From an uncultured Eubacteriales bacterium (GTDB lineage Bacteria > Bacillota > Clostridia > Oscillospirales > Oscillospiraceae), in assembly GCA_900546515.1 (NCBI GenBank), contig URDG01000018.1, positions 1 through 53,252 on the forward strand: a stretch of 53,252 bases of DNA. The letters are read 5' to 3'. Shown in pieces: positions 7,315-15,799 of this stretch (the stretch's first letter is position 1; every line of letters starts with the position of its first letter). Under the pieces are notes generated by a model. The model had not been told where the DNA came from. It ran no database searches and worked only from the letters and a program-made list of their open reading frames with translations. The translations under genes were made by a program, and so were the position numbers.

Positions 7315-7784
7315 GGCTTATATGTGTGGGGAAAATGCGCGAGAAATTCTATATCGACGCATTTTCCGAGTACGCCAAGCGCCTGCAGGCGTACTGCCGG
7401 CTCGAATGTGTGGAGCTGCCCGAACAGAGACTCGGCGACGCGCCGTCACAGAAAGAGATAGACGCGGCGCTTGGCCGTGAAGCGGCGGAAATACTCAGAA
7501 ATATCCCGCCTGACGCTTATGCCGTCGCAATGTGCGTGGAGGGGCGGCAGATGAAAAGCGAGGGCATGGCAAGGCTCATTGCGGAGAGGGAAAACTCGGG
7601 CAAGCCAAAGCTGTGCTTCATAGTCGGCGGTTCGTTCGGGCTGGACGAGGGCGTAAAAAAACGTGCGGACATGCGTCTGAGTATGTCCGAAATGACTTTC
7701 CCGCATCATCTCGCAAGAGTTATGCTTGTCGAGCAGATATACAGGGGCTTCAAAATAAATGAGGGCTCCAGATACCACAAATAA
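7302..7784 (+). CDS. rlmH: 23S rRNA pseudouridine-1915 N3-methyltransferase
   Basis: RlmH is a SPOUT-class methyltransferase that uses SAM to methylate pseudouridine 1915 in helix 69 of 23S rRNA on the assembled ribosome. The 160-residue product matches the family length of about 159. Visible marks are the SAM-binding trefoil knot segment FIVGGSFGLDEGV and the nearly invariant C-terminus, ending EQIYRGFKINEGSRYHK (RAxxI...YHK pattern). The ATG at 7302 gives the standard N-terminus MLSVRLICVGKM; a longer frame from 7248 would extend 18 codons into walJ. Confidence 0.95.
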   Translation: MLSVRLICVGKMREKFYIDAFSEYAKRLQAYCRLECVELPEQRLGDAPSQKEIDAALGREAAEILRNIPPDAYAVAMCVEGRQMKSEGMARLIAERENSGKPKLCFIVGGSFGLDEGVKKRADMRLSMSEMTFPHHLARVMLVEQIYRGFKINEGSRYHK

Positions 7785-7821
7785 GCTAATAAGCTGATTC
7801 AATGCCTGAAAGGAGCGGCAT

Positions 7822-8139
7822 ATGGGAGAAAACACAGACCTTGAATGGGGCCGTGCGCTGAACGGCGAGCTGCTTGCGCGCTGGCCAAAGGATGAAAACG
7901 GCGATCCGGAGGAACCTGCGTTCCTCTGCAACTGCAAGAATCTCGACATGGGAGACGAGCTGAAGATCAATATGCTCGAAGCGTACAGTATTCCATGTCT
8001 GCGTATGTATCCGGGCGACGGCGGCTTTGGCCGTGTCGTGCTCGGCATGAGCGGACAGGGAACAGATATATATGTACCCAAAAGCCTGCTGGAAGATGCA
8101 ATCGAATTGTGCAAGGAGGAAAACAATGAGGAATTATAA
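7822..8139 (+). CDS. DUF2007-like putative signal-transducing protein
   Basis: A 105-residue soluble protein. The central part, with the pattern 'L...M.DELKINMLEAYSIPCLRM...GGFGRV...YVP...LEDA..L', resembles DUF2007, a small alpha/beta domain of unknown role often annotated as a signal transducer. Two cysteines occur in FLCNCKN. A clear AAAGGAGC precedes the ATG. The 3' end overlaps the phosphohexomutase start by 14 bases, so the two are probably co-translated. Confidence 0.6.
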   Translation: MGENTDLEWGRALNGELLARWPKDENGDPEEPAFLCNCKNLDMGDELKINMLEAYSIPCLRMYPGDGGFGRVVLGMSGQGTDIYVPKSLLEDAIELCKEENNEEL

Positions 8140-9856
8140 GGAAGAATACGAGCACTGGCTGGACAGCCCCGCTCTCAGCGAGCAGGAGTGGGCCGAGCTC
8201 AACGCCATCCGTGACGATGAGAAAGAGATAGAGAACCGCTTTTTTGCACCGCTTGAGTTCGGCACTGCCGGACTTCGCGGCACGATGAAGGTCGGTCTGC
8301 ACAACATGAATATCCACATAATCCGCCATGCGACGCAGGCCTTTGCCGACGTTATCGCGGCGGACGGCGGCGAGGCAAAGGCGAAAGGCATTGTCATCGC
8401 CCATGACTGCCGCCTCAACGGCGTGGAGTTTGCAAAGGAAGCTGCATGCGTCATGGCTGCAAACGGCATTCATGTCCGCTTCTTTGACAGCCTTCGCCCG
8501 ACGCCTGAACTCAGCTTTGCCATTCTGCATTACGGCACCGCTGCCGGACTGAACATAACGGCGAGCCATAACCCCAAAGAATATAACGGCTATAAGGTCT
8601 ACTGGTCCGACGGCGCACAGCTGCCCCCGCACAAGGCGTCAGCCATTGCGGACCGCATGGATAAGATCGACATCTTCACCGGCTTCAAGACCTGCGATTT
8701 TGACAAGGCAGTGGCCGATGGACAGATAGAGATCATCGGCGAGGAAACCGATGAGGCTTTCCTCGAGTGCGTACTGAATCAGGCGATAAACAAGGAGACC
8801 GTGCGCGAGGTCGCCGATGATCTGCGCATAGTTTATACGCCGTTCCACGGCTGCGGCCACAAACTGGTTCCCGAGGCTCTCAAGCGCCTCGGCATCAAGC
8901 ACCTTTATCCGGTCGAGCAGCAGATGGTCATTGACGGCAACTTCCCGACCGTCGTCAGCCCTAATCCGGAGAATCCCGAAGGCTTTTACCTCGCCGTTGA
9001 CCTTGCAAAGAAGGTGGACAGCGACCTTATCATCGGCACAGACCCGGACTCTGACCGCATTGGCACCATGGTGCGCAACGCGGACGGCGAATATGTCACC
9101 ATCACCGGCAATCAGCTCGGCGTGCTGCTGATAGACTATATTATAAACGCCCGCAAGGAGACCGGCACCATGCCCGAAAATCCGGGCATCGTCTCCAGCA
9201 TTGTCTCCACCGCGATGGCCCGCGCCATTGCAGAGGCCAACGGCGTGCATTTTGAGGACACCTTCACCGGCTTCAAGTTCATGGCTGAGCGTATTGCCGA
9301 GTGGACTGCCGCCGGTACATATAAGTATATCTTCGCCTTTGAAGAGAGCTACGGATATATGTGCGGTGATTATGTGCGCGATAAGGATGCCGTGACGGCT
9401 TCCATGCTGGTTGCCGAGATGGCGGCGTTCTACCACAAGAAGGGCATGACCCTGCTCGACGCGCTCAAGGCGCTTTATGAGAAGTACGGTTGGTTCAAGG
9501 AAAAGACCATAAATCTCGTTATGCCGGGACTTGACGGTCTGCAGAAGATGGCCGCTCTCATGAGCTCTCTGCGCAGCAACCCGCCTCAGGAGATCGCGGG
9601 CGAGGAAGTCATCCGCCTGAGAGACTATTCTGACGGCAGTATCTGGGTCTCCGGACTGGGCAAGGTCGATAAGACCCCGTTTGCCGGCTCGAACGTCCTG
9701 TACTTTGAGCTTGCCGACGGATGCAGCTTCATAATCCGCCCCTCCGGCACTGAGCCGAAGATAAAGATATATCTTCTCACCAGAGGCAAGACCGAGGCTG
9801 ACTGCACTGCGTGCATCGAGAAGTACGAGCGTTTTGCCGCCACGCTGAAGAACTGA
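8126..9856 (+). CDS. Phospho-sugar mutase (phosphoglucomutase/phosphomannomutase)
   Basis: A cytoplasmic alpha-D-phosphohexomutase of 576 residues that interconverts glucose-1- and -6-phosphate, perhaps also mannose phosphates. The catalytic phosphoserine is in TASHNPKEYNGYK (about Ser147), the metal loop is DPDSDRIG, the sugar-binding loop FAFEESYGY, and the phosphate-binding loop RPSGTEPKIKIY. The length and EFGTAGLRG segment fit the PgcA-like group of Firmicutes. The ATG at 8126 follows AAGGAGG and gives MRNYKEEYEHW; the longer frame from 8072 is unlikely. Its stop codon abuts that of ylbJ in the self-complementary sequence TGATCA. Confidence 0.92.
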   Translation: MRNYKEEYEHWLDSPALSEQEWAELNAIRDDEKEIENRFFAPLEFGTAGLRGTMKVGLHNMNIHIIRHATQAFADVIAADGGEAKAKGIVIAHDCRLNGVEFAKEAACVMAANGIHVRFFDSLRPTPELSFAILHYGTAAGLNITASHNPKEYNGYKVYWSDGAQLPPHKASAIADRMDKIDIFTGFKTCDFDKAVADGQIEIIGEETDEAFLECVLNQAINKETVREVADDLRIVYTPFHGCGHKLVPEALKRLGIKHLYPVEQQMVIDGNFPTVVSPNPENPEGFYLAVDLAKKVDSDLIIGTDPDSDRIGTMVRNADGEYVTITGNQLGVLLIDYIINARKETGTMPENPGIVSSIVSTAMARAIAEANGVHFEDTFTGFKFMAERIAEWTAAGTYKYIFAFEESYGYMCGDYVRDKDAVTASMLVAEMAAFYHKKGMTLLDALKALYEKYGWFKEKTINLVMPGLDGLQKMAALMSSLRSNPPQEIAGEEVIRLRDYSDGSIWVSGLGKVDKTPFAGSNVLYFELADGCSFIIRPSGTEPKIKIYLLTRGKTEADCTACIEKYERFAATLKN

Positions 9857-10825
9857 TCAGAACACGAGCGTAAAACCGAAATAGGCCAATACGGCCGCAA
9901 TACTTGCGCTTATAAGGCGCCCTGCGGGATGCAGGGCGCCTTTTATTTCGCTCCCTGCGAGCAGAGCCATTGTCTGGAAATGAACGGAGACACCGCCCCA
10001 ACCCAGCACGAATGCGGCCATAGCCAGGTTTATCGGAGATACAGCGAGTCCGCGCATAGCGCCGACACCGCTGCCGAGCTCCAGAAAGCCGGTCAAAAGA
10101 GAACGCACCCAATGCATTTCCCAGCCCGTGGACGCCGCAATGCGTCCTACGGCGAGAGAAAAGAACCCGTCTGCATCCAAAAGACCGGTCAGAACCGTAA
10201 AACACACGACAAAACTGCACACGTTCAGGATCGACACCAGAGCCTGCTTTACGGCGGAGGGCAGCGCCTGCGAAAACGGCAGCACGGAGTCAGGCGGCTG
10301 CGTGCGGCCGGAGCCTGTCCAGCTGCCGTTCCTGAGGATGATCCCGGTCAGCACTGCCGAGAGAATATGCACGCAGTACAGAAAAAGTCCCACACCCGCA
10401 GATGAGAACACGCCTGCGCCGACAGCGCCGATGATAAATGCGGGGCCGGAGTTATTGCAGAAGCCGAGAAGCTGTTCCGCCTCATCTGTGCTCACTGCGC
10501 CGCTGCGGTGCATATCCGCTATGTATGCCGCGCCGAGCGGATAACCGCCGGTCAGCCCCATTATCAGCGCGGACGCGCCGGCCCCGGAAACGCCGAAGAG
10601 GAGCTGCGCCAGCGGCGCGGTGACCCGGCCCAGAAAGGCCGGCAGCCCAAGCCTGTTGAGCAGTATGGACAGCACGAAAAACGGAAAGAGCGACGGGATG
10701 ATAAGCTCTGCACACAGCGTCAGCGCATAGCGGCAGCTCGACATCACCTCTGACGATGCGGATATCAGCGCGGCTAGCGCGCACAGAGTGCATATTACGG
10801 CCAGCCGGTTTTTTATACTGTTCAT
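9857..10825 (-). CDS. ylbJ: Sporulation integral membrane protein YlbJ-like
   Basis: A 322-residue polytopic membrane protein with about eight hydrophobic segments and two nucleoside-transporter 'gate'-type repeats. The segment LIIPSLFPFFVLS near the N-terminus, then MGLTGGYPLGAAYIADM and LLGFCNNSGPAFI, match the YlbJ family, a mother-cell sporulation membrane protein required for stable spores in Bacillus. The start is ATG at 10825 with GGGGAGG six bases upstream. It is divergent from yqfC, another sporulation gene. A mother-cell sigma factor (SigE) is the likely controller; I could not fix a promoter. Confidence 0.85.
   Translation of the reverse strand: MNSIKNRLAVICTLCALAALISASSEVMSSCRYALTLCAELIIPSLFPFFVLSILLNRLGLPAFLGRVTAPLAQLLFGVSGAGASALIMGLTGGYPLGAAYIADMHRSGAVSTDEAEQLLGFCNNSGPAFIIGAVGAGVFSSAGVGLFLYCVHILSAVLTGIILRNGSWTGSGRTQPPDSVLPFSQALPSAVKQALVSILNVCSFVVCFTVLTGLLDADGFFSLAVGRIAASTGWEMHWVRSLLTGFLELGSGVGAMRGLAVSPINLAMAAFVLGWGGVSVHFQTMALLAGSEIKGALHPAGRLISASIAAVLAYFGFTLVF
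9914..9948 (+). terminator. Intrinsic terminator for the phosphohexomutase gene, embedded in ylbJ
   Basis: GGCGCCCTGC (9916-9925) and GCAGGGCGCC (9931-9940) form a perfect 10-bp stem, extended by two A-T pairs, with loop GGGAT and tail TTTTATTT. It lies 58 bases after the mutase stop and inside the last part of the convergent ylbJ coding sequence, where it encodes the ylbJ residues GALHPAGR. Confidence 0.85.
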
Positions 10826-10874
10826 TGTAAGCCTCCCCGCGGCAGGCGGACCTGCCTGTGAATAGTATCAAACT

Positions 10875-11189
10875 ATGCCCGCGCGCATAGATTTATACAG
10901 ACTGGGGGTGTGGAGGCTGAAAAGCATAATTGACAGAGCGGAGGATATGGCCGAGGCTCTGGCGCTGCCGGAGGACGCGCTTCTGGGTTCTGCAAAGGTC
11001 ACGGTCACGGCGGGGCGGCGCATACTTGTGGATAATCACCGGGGAATACTGGACTACGACGATTCGCAGGCGGTCATAGCTCTGCCGCGCGGAAAGCTGA
11101 CTGTCAGCGGCGAAGGACTGCACCTTCTCGTAATGACCCGTGACCGGCTCATGTTAGGCGGACGTATAAGGACTGTGGAGTGGGAATGA
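10875..11189 (+). CDS. yqfC: Sporulation protein YqfC
   Basis: A 104-residue protein of the YabP/YqfC family. The core pattern RILVDNHRGILDYDDSQAVI...GKLTVSGEGL.L..M.RDRLMLGGRI is characteristic. It is always paired with YqfD in spore formers, as here. The first ATG (10875) has no ribosome binding site; an in-frame GTG at 10908 is an alternative, so the true N-terminus may be 11 residues shorter. The stop overlaps the yqfD start. A possible SigE-like -10 (CATAGATT at 10886) lies after the ATG and would require the later start. Confidence 0.85.
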   Translation: MPARIDLYRLGVWRLKSIIDRAEDMAEALALPEDALLGSAKVTVTAGRRILVDNHRGILDYDDSQAVIALPRGKLTVSGEGLHLLVMTRDRLMLGGRIRTVEWE

Positions 11190-12373
11190 TGAAAAGGCTT
11201 GAAAGGAGAATAAAAGGCTGGCGCCGGGTCGAGGTCTGCGGCGCATTTCCGGAGTCGGTGCTCAACGCCTGTGCCATGCATGCGTTGGAGCTGTGGGAGC
11301 TTGAATGCGCAGGCGACTATGCGCTGCGCTTCAGCGTATACGAGGGAAGCATGGCGGAGCTGGAGGAGATCGTTAAAAAGTGCATGTGCGAGCTGCGCGT
11401 TATCGACAGTGCCGGGGGCAGCCGGAACAGGCTCTTTATAAAAAACCACATGTGGCTTTTCATATCCGCGGTGCTGATCCTTGCACTTTTGTGCCTGTCG
11501 ACGCTTTTTATATGGGACATTGATGTCTACGGCTGCGAAGAGCTGACCGAAGGCGAGGTGCTGCGCGCGCTGGCGGACTGCGGCGTGGACTGCGGCAGCT
11601 ACTGGCCGTCGCTGAGCACCGATCTTATCCGCAGCGATATGCTCACGCGCATGCCGGAGCTGGCATGGATGACGGTGAATGTGAGCGGTTCGCGCGCGGC
11701 CGTGCTCGTGTACGAACGGCAGGAGAAGCCGGAGATATATATTGAGAGCCGCGGCGCGGATATAGTGGCTGCCGGGACGGGCATAATAAAGAGACTGTCG
11801 GTGCTAAACGGCAAGCCGCTCACCGGGATCGGTGAATCCGTCGTAGAAGGCGAGACCTTGATCTCCGGGTGCATGGACAGCCTCAGCAATGAGCCGCGGT
11901 ATGTTCGCGCTCAGGGCGATGTTTTTGCCTGCACATGGCACGAACTGAGCGCAGTGTGCCCCGCACAGGCGAAGTATAAAACGGAGCATGGGTCGGCAAA
12001 AAGGCGCTTTGCAATAAAATTCGGGAAAAAACGCATCAATTTTTATTTTAGCAGTGGAAATACTGTTGACGGATGTGATAAAATTATACATAATTATAAA
12101 CTTGGAGTGGAGGGACTCTTTGCGCTGCCGGTGACGCTCATTGAAGAGGAACTGCGTCCGTATACAGCCGCGGAGAGCGGCTTCACGCAGACGGCGGAAA
12201 TAAGCGCGCGGCTGCTCGAATATCTGGAGAAGACGGTCACCGGCGAGATCCTCACCTCATCCGTGACGGAGGCGGAGAGCGGCGGACTCATCGTCGTGAC
12301 CATGCGCGCCGCCTGCATTGAAAACATTGCCGCGGTAAGAGAATATTCAACGGCTGACCCGGCTTCGCCGTGA
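11186..12373 (+). CDS. yqfD: Sporulation protein YqfD
   Basis: A membrane protein of 395 residues needed for a late stage of sporulation in relatives. The cytoplasmic N-terminal domain of about 85 residues is followed by a single strong membrane segment (HMWLFISAVLILALLCLSTLFIW), then FDIDVYG-like WDIDVYGCEEL..GEVLRAL, which is the POTRA-like domain entry typical of YqfD, and a long extracytoplasmic part. ATG at 11186 (overlapping the yqfC stop) or 11189 could be used. It forms an operon with yqfC and continues into phoH. Confidence 0.9.
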   Translation: MMKRLERRIKGWRRVEVCGAFPESVLNACAMHALELWELECAGDYALRFSVYEGSMAELEEIVKKCMCELRVIDSAGGSRNRLFIKNHMWLFISAVLILALLCLSTLFIWDIDVYGCEELTEGEVLRALADCGVDCGSYWPSLSTDLIRSDMLTRMPELAWMTVNVSGSRAAVLVYERQEKPEIYIESRGADIVAAGTGIIKRLSVLNGKPLTGIGESVVEGETLISGCMDSLSNEPRYVRAQGDVFACTWHELSAVCPAQAKYKTEHGSAKRRFAIKFGKKRINFYFSSGNTVDGCDKIIHNYKLGVEGLFALPVTLIEEELRPYTAAESGFTQTAEISARLLEYLEKTVTGEILTSSVTEAESGGLIVVTMRAACIENIAAVREYSTADPASP

Positions 12374-12385
12374 AAGGAAATACTG

Positions 12386-13390
12386 ATGATAGAACAGACA
12401 ATAAAAGTAGACAGAATGGAGCATGTGATAAGTGTTTTCGGCTCTTTTGACCAGAACCTGCGCATAATAGAGACCGAACTCGGCGTCAAGGTGCTTGACC
12501 GGGACGATATGATACACATATGCGGCGAGGAAGAGGACGTCATGCTTGCCGAAAAAGCGATAAACGGCCTGCTCACACTTGCGGCCAAGGGCGAGAATAT
12601 AGACGCGCAGAACGTGCGTTATATTCTCAAGCTTGTCCGCGAGGGCAAGGAGACCAAGATCGGCGAGCTTGCAGGCGACGTTATATGCATCACGGCAAAG
12701 GGAAAACCCATCAAGCCAAAGACTCTGGGCCAGAAGGCATACTGTGACGCGATCGCGAATAATACGATCACGCTCGGCATCGGCCCGGCCGGTACAGGCA
12801 AGACTTATCTTGCCGTCGCTGCGGCTGTCGCGGCTTTTCGCGCAGAGGAAGTCAACCGCATCATTCTCACGCGCCCCGCAGTCGAAGCAGGCGAGCGGCT
12901 GGGCTTCCTGCCCGGCGACCTTCAGAGCAAGGTCGACCCGTATCTCCGACCGCTGTATGATGCGCTTTTTGATATGCTCGGCCCGGACACGTACCAGAAG
13001 TATCTCGAACGCGGGAACATCGAGGTCGCGCCGCTCGCGTACATGCGCGGCCGCACGCTTGACGACAGCTTCATTATCCTCGACGAGGCGCAGAACACCT
13101 CGCGCGAGCAGATGAAGATGTTTCTCACCCGTATCGGCTTCGGCTCCAAGGTCGTCATTACCGGTGACATTACGCAGATCGACCTGCCCGAGGACAAGAC
13201 GAGCGGCCTCAAGGTAGCAATGAAAGTGCTGGATAATATCGAGGACATTGCGGTGTGCACCCTCACCGGCTCGGACGTTGTGCGCCACCGCCTTGTGCAG
13301 AAAATAATCGAGGCTTATGAGGTCTACGACAAGAAAAATCCGGCGGAGCCCGCCGGGAAGCTTCCGCCGAAGAAATTCAAGAGGAAATAA
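12386..13390 (+). CDS. phoH: PhoH-family ATPase
   Basis: A cytoplasmic P-loop ATPase of 334 residues related to the RNA-associated helicase-like PhoH/PhoL proteins. A small N-terminal KH-like region (residues 1-75) is followed by Walker A GPAGTGKT (133-140) and Walker B FIILDEAQN, with the sensor ITGDITQIDLP. The neighbours ybeY and era are the usual partners and all three are tied to 16S rRNA maturation and ribosome quality control. AAAGGAAAT precedes the ATG by six bases, and the stop is two bases before ybeY. Confidence 0.93.
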   Translation: MIEQTIKVDRMEHVISVFGSFDQNLRIIETELGVKVLDRDDMIHICGEEEDVMLAEKAINGLLTLAAKGENIDAQNVRYILKLVREGKETKIGELAGDVICITAKGKPIKPKTLGQKAYCDAIANNTITLGIGPAGTGKTYLAVAAAVAAFRAEEVNRIILTRPAVEAGERLGFLPGDLQSKVDPYLRPLYDALFDMLGPDTYQKYLERGNIEVAPLAYMRGRTLDDSFIILDEAQNTSREQMKMFLTRIGFGSKVVITGDITQIDLPEDKTSGLKVAMKVLDNIEDIAVCTLTGSDVVRHRLVQKIIEAYEVYDKKNPAEPAGKLPPKKFKRK

Positions 13391-13392
13391 AG

Positions 13393-13872
13393 ATGAAACA
13401 CGATATATGTATAAGCCGCGAGGTCAGAAACCTCGGCCACAATAATTCGGCTGCCTGCATCAAAAAGGCGGTCAACATGGCGCTTGACGCGGAGGGCGTG
13501 AGCGTACCGTGCATAATAAGCGTTGTACTGACAGACGACGAGGGCATTCACCGTGTGAACAGGGAGTTCCGTGATGTGGACCGCCCGACAGACGTGCTCA
13601 GCTTCCCGATGAACGAGCTGACGCCCGGCAAATTCGACGCGGATGCATGCGAGCTGGATATGGACACGGGAGCCGTGCTGCTGGGCGACATGATGATCTC
13701 GGTGCCGCGCTGCGAGGCGCAGGGCGAGGAGTTCGGCCACGGCTACGAGCGGGAGATAATGTATCTGACAGTGCACTCCGTTCTGCATCTTCTCGGCTAT
13801 GACCATGTGGATGAGGGCGAAATGAAACGTCAGATGCGCGCAAGAGAGAAAGCCATAATGGGCGACGATTGA
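13393..13872 (+). CDS. ybeY: Endoribonuclease YbeY
   Basis: A zinc-dependent single-strand endoribonuclease for 16S rRNA 3'-end processing and 70S ribosome quality control. The product is 159 residues long. The zinc motif HSVLHLLGYDH (His128, His132, His138) and the upstream PTDVLSFP segment are complete. It starts two bases after phoH and is followed by era after 22 bases, in the conserved phoH-ybeY-era order. Confidence 0.95.
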   Translation: MKHDICISREVRNLGHNNSAACIKKAVNMALDAEGVSVPCIISVVLTDDEGIHRVNREFRDVDRPTDVLSFPMNELTPGKFDADACELDMDTGAVLLGDMMISVPRCEAQGEEFGHGYEREIMYLTVHSVLHLLGYDHVDEGEMKRQMRAREKAIMGDD

Positions 13873-13894
13873 TAATAAACAGGAGAATTTACAC

Positions 13895-14782
13895 ATGACA
13901 AAATCAGCGATGATAACAATATGCGGCAGGCCGAACGTCGGCAAATCCACGTTGACGAATGCGCTTGTCGGCGAGAAGATAGCGATAGTCTCGGACAAAC
14001 CGCAGACTACAAGAAACCGCATCACCGCTATAGTTGAGCACGGCACAACGCAGTTTGTGCTGATGGATACGCCGGGCTTCCACAAGCCGCGCACGAGACT
14101 GGGCGACTATATGGTGAACATTGTGAAGGAGAGCGTAGCGGATGTCGACCTTGTGCTGCTGCTCGTTGAACCGGTCGCGGCTGTCGGCCCGCAGGAGGAG
14201 GCGCTGCTCACGCGCCTGAGGGAGACACATGCACCGGCGGTGCTTGTCATCAATAAGATAGACACTATTGAAAAGACCCGTCTGCTCGAAGTAATGGCGC
14301 TCTATTCCGCTGCTTACGATTTTGATGCGATCATCCCTATCTCCGCAAAGACGGGCGAGGGCGTCACGGATCTTCTCGACGAGATGGAGAAGTTTGCTGT
14401 CGAAGGCCCGCATCTTTTCCCGGATGATATGATAACCGACCAGCCCGAGCGCCAGATATGTGCGGAGCTTGTGCGTGAAAAGCTGCTGCAGTGTCTGGAC
14501 AAGGAGATACCGCACGGCACGGCGGTCGAGGTCACGCGGTTTTCCGAACGTGACAACGGTATAATCGATCTTGAGGTCACGATATACTGCGAGAAGGACA
14601 GCCACAAGGGCATCATCATCGGCAAGAAGGGCGCGATGATAAAGCGCATCGGAGAACTTGCCCGCAAGGATATCGAGGAGTTTATGGGCACGAAGGTGTA
14701 TCTCCAGACGTGGATAAAGGTCAAGGAAAACTGGCGTGATTCTACGGTGCTGCTGCGCAACTTCGGCTTTAAAAACGAGTAA
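13895..14782 (+). CDS. era: GTPase Era
   Basis: An essential GTPase that binds 16S rRNA and helps 30S subunit maturation. It has 295 residues, with G1 GRPNVGKS (11-18), the TRNR switch I region, G3 DTPG, G4 NKID, G5 SAKTGEG and a C-terminal KH domain with GKKGAMIKRIG. AGGAG precedes the ATG by eight bases. It acts in the same pathway as ybeY upstream. Confidence 0.97.
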   Translation: MTKSAMITICGRPNVGKSTLTNALVGEKIAIVSDKPQTTRNRITAIVEHGTTQFVLMDTPGFHKPRTRLGDYMVNIVKESVADVDLVLLLVEPVAAVGPQEEALLTRLRETHAPAVLVINKIDTIEKTRLLEVMALYSAAYDFDAIIPISAKTGEGVTDLLDEMEKFAVEGPHLFPDDMITDQPERQICAELVREKLLQCLDKEIPHGTAVEVTRFSERDNGIIDLEVTIYCEKDSHKGIIIGKKGAMIKRIGELARKDIEEFMGTKVYLQTWIKVKENWRDSTVLLRNFGFKNE

Positions 14783-14853
14783 TATTCATCACAATATATA
14801 CCATCATTAAGCTGCCTCGGGTGTGCAGATAATATAGGCAAGAGGTGGTTTTG

Positions 14854-15003
14854 ATGGAACGAGACGCTATCTGGCAGGCATTTGCCGAGACCGGCGACCC
14901 GGTTTATTATCTGCTCTACAAGCAGACGCGAAACACGAAAACGGACGCGGACAAAAAAATCAATGCGGACGGGCGCGGGGAGTTTCCCCGGCCCGAGGAC
15001 TGA
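14854..15003 (+). CDS. YqzL-like small protein (49 residues)
   Basis: A short gene between era and recO, the same place as yqzL in Bacillus. The product begins MERDAIWQAFAETGDPVYYL, which matches the YqzL pattern of an aromatic W, then F..TG...YLL. It ends in a polar, basic tail rich in Asp, Lys and Arg. AGAGGTGG lies six to seven bases before the ATG, a better ribosome binding site than many of its neighbours have. Function is unknown. The recO start follows 13 bases after the stop. Confidence 0.75.
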   Translation: MERDAIWQAFAETGDPVYYLLYKQTRNTKTDADKKINADGRGEFPRPED

Positions 15004-15016
15004 GACCATACATATT

Positions 15017-15799
15017 ATGTTCAACACGACAAAAGCGCTCGTACTGCGCGAGGTACGCTACAAGGAGGCGGACAGGATACTGACGCTTCTCAGCGCCGAC
15101 CACGGGAAGATGAGCGCAAAGGCGCGTGGCGCGCTGCGAAAGACCAGCCGCACTGCCGCCGCGACACAGCAGCTGACCTATTCGGAACTGACGCTGTTTT
15201 TCAACAAGGGAAAATGGACGGTCAATGAGGGCGTGGTCCTTGAAGGCTTTGACGGCCTGCGCTCGGATATTACCGCCTTTGCACTCGGAAGCTATTTTTC
15301 CGAATGCCTTGATGCGCTCTGCGTCGAGGATCAGCCCGATCCGCCGCTCATGCAGCTGGGGCTGAACTCGCTGTATGCTCTCAGCCGCAGGCTTTATGAG
15401 CAGGCGCATATAAAGGCGGCCTTTGAGCTGCGCCTGATGTGCCTTGCGGGGTATACGCCTGAGCTGTATGCCTGCGCCGTCTGCGGAAAGCCGGAGCCGG
15501 ATGAGCCTGTGCTGAGTCTGGAAAGCGGGCGCATATGCTGCCGCCGGTGCCGCAACGCCGCCATGGGCAGCACGGCCCCGCTCTGTGCCGGCTCTCTCGC
15601 CGCGATGCGCTATATTGTCTCGGCACCGGCAAAACAGCTTTTCTCGTTTGCGATAGAAGCGGAGCCGCTGAAGCGTCTCGGCGCAGCCGCGGAGAGTTAT
15701 CTTCTGCGGCAGACGGAGCGCCGCTTTTCAACATTGGATTATTATAAGAGCCTGTGTGCGTTTGACGCAGGCGCGATCGTTACGGAGAAAAACAAATGA
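15017..15799 (+). CDS. recO: DNA repair protein RecO
   Basis: RecO helps load RecA onto SSB-coated single-stranded DNA with RecF and RecR. The 260-residue product has an N-terminal OB fold (starting MFNTTKALVLREVRYKEADRI) and a C-terminal helical domain with a zinc finger, two CxxC pairs (Cys153/156 and Cys175/178). The ATG at 15017 gives the family N-terminus; an earlier in-frame ATG at 14882 would overlap the yqzL-like gene. The mutS2 start overlaps its stop codon. Confidence 0.93.
   Translation: MFNTTKALVLREVRYKEADRILTLLSADHGKMSAKARGALRKTSRTAAATQQLTYSELTLFFNKGKWTVNEGVVLEGFDGLRSDITAFALGSYFSECLDALCVEDQPDPPLMQLGLNSLYALSRRLYEQAHIKAAFELRLMCLAGYTPELYACAVCGKPEPDEPVLSLESGRICCRRCRNAAMGSTAPLCAGSLAAMRYIVSAPAKQLFSFAIEAEPLKRLGAAAESYLLRQTERRFSTLDYYKSLCAFDAGAIVTEKNK

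Noticed and set aside
12347..13288. A 313-codon open frame on the - strand opposite phoH
   Set aside because: Same reasoning: fully overlapped by a gene with all catalytic motifs, and no start signals.
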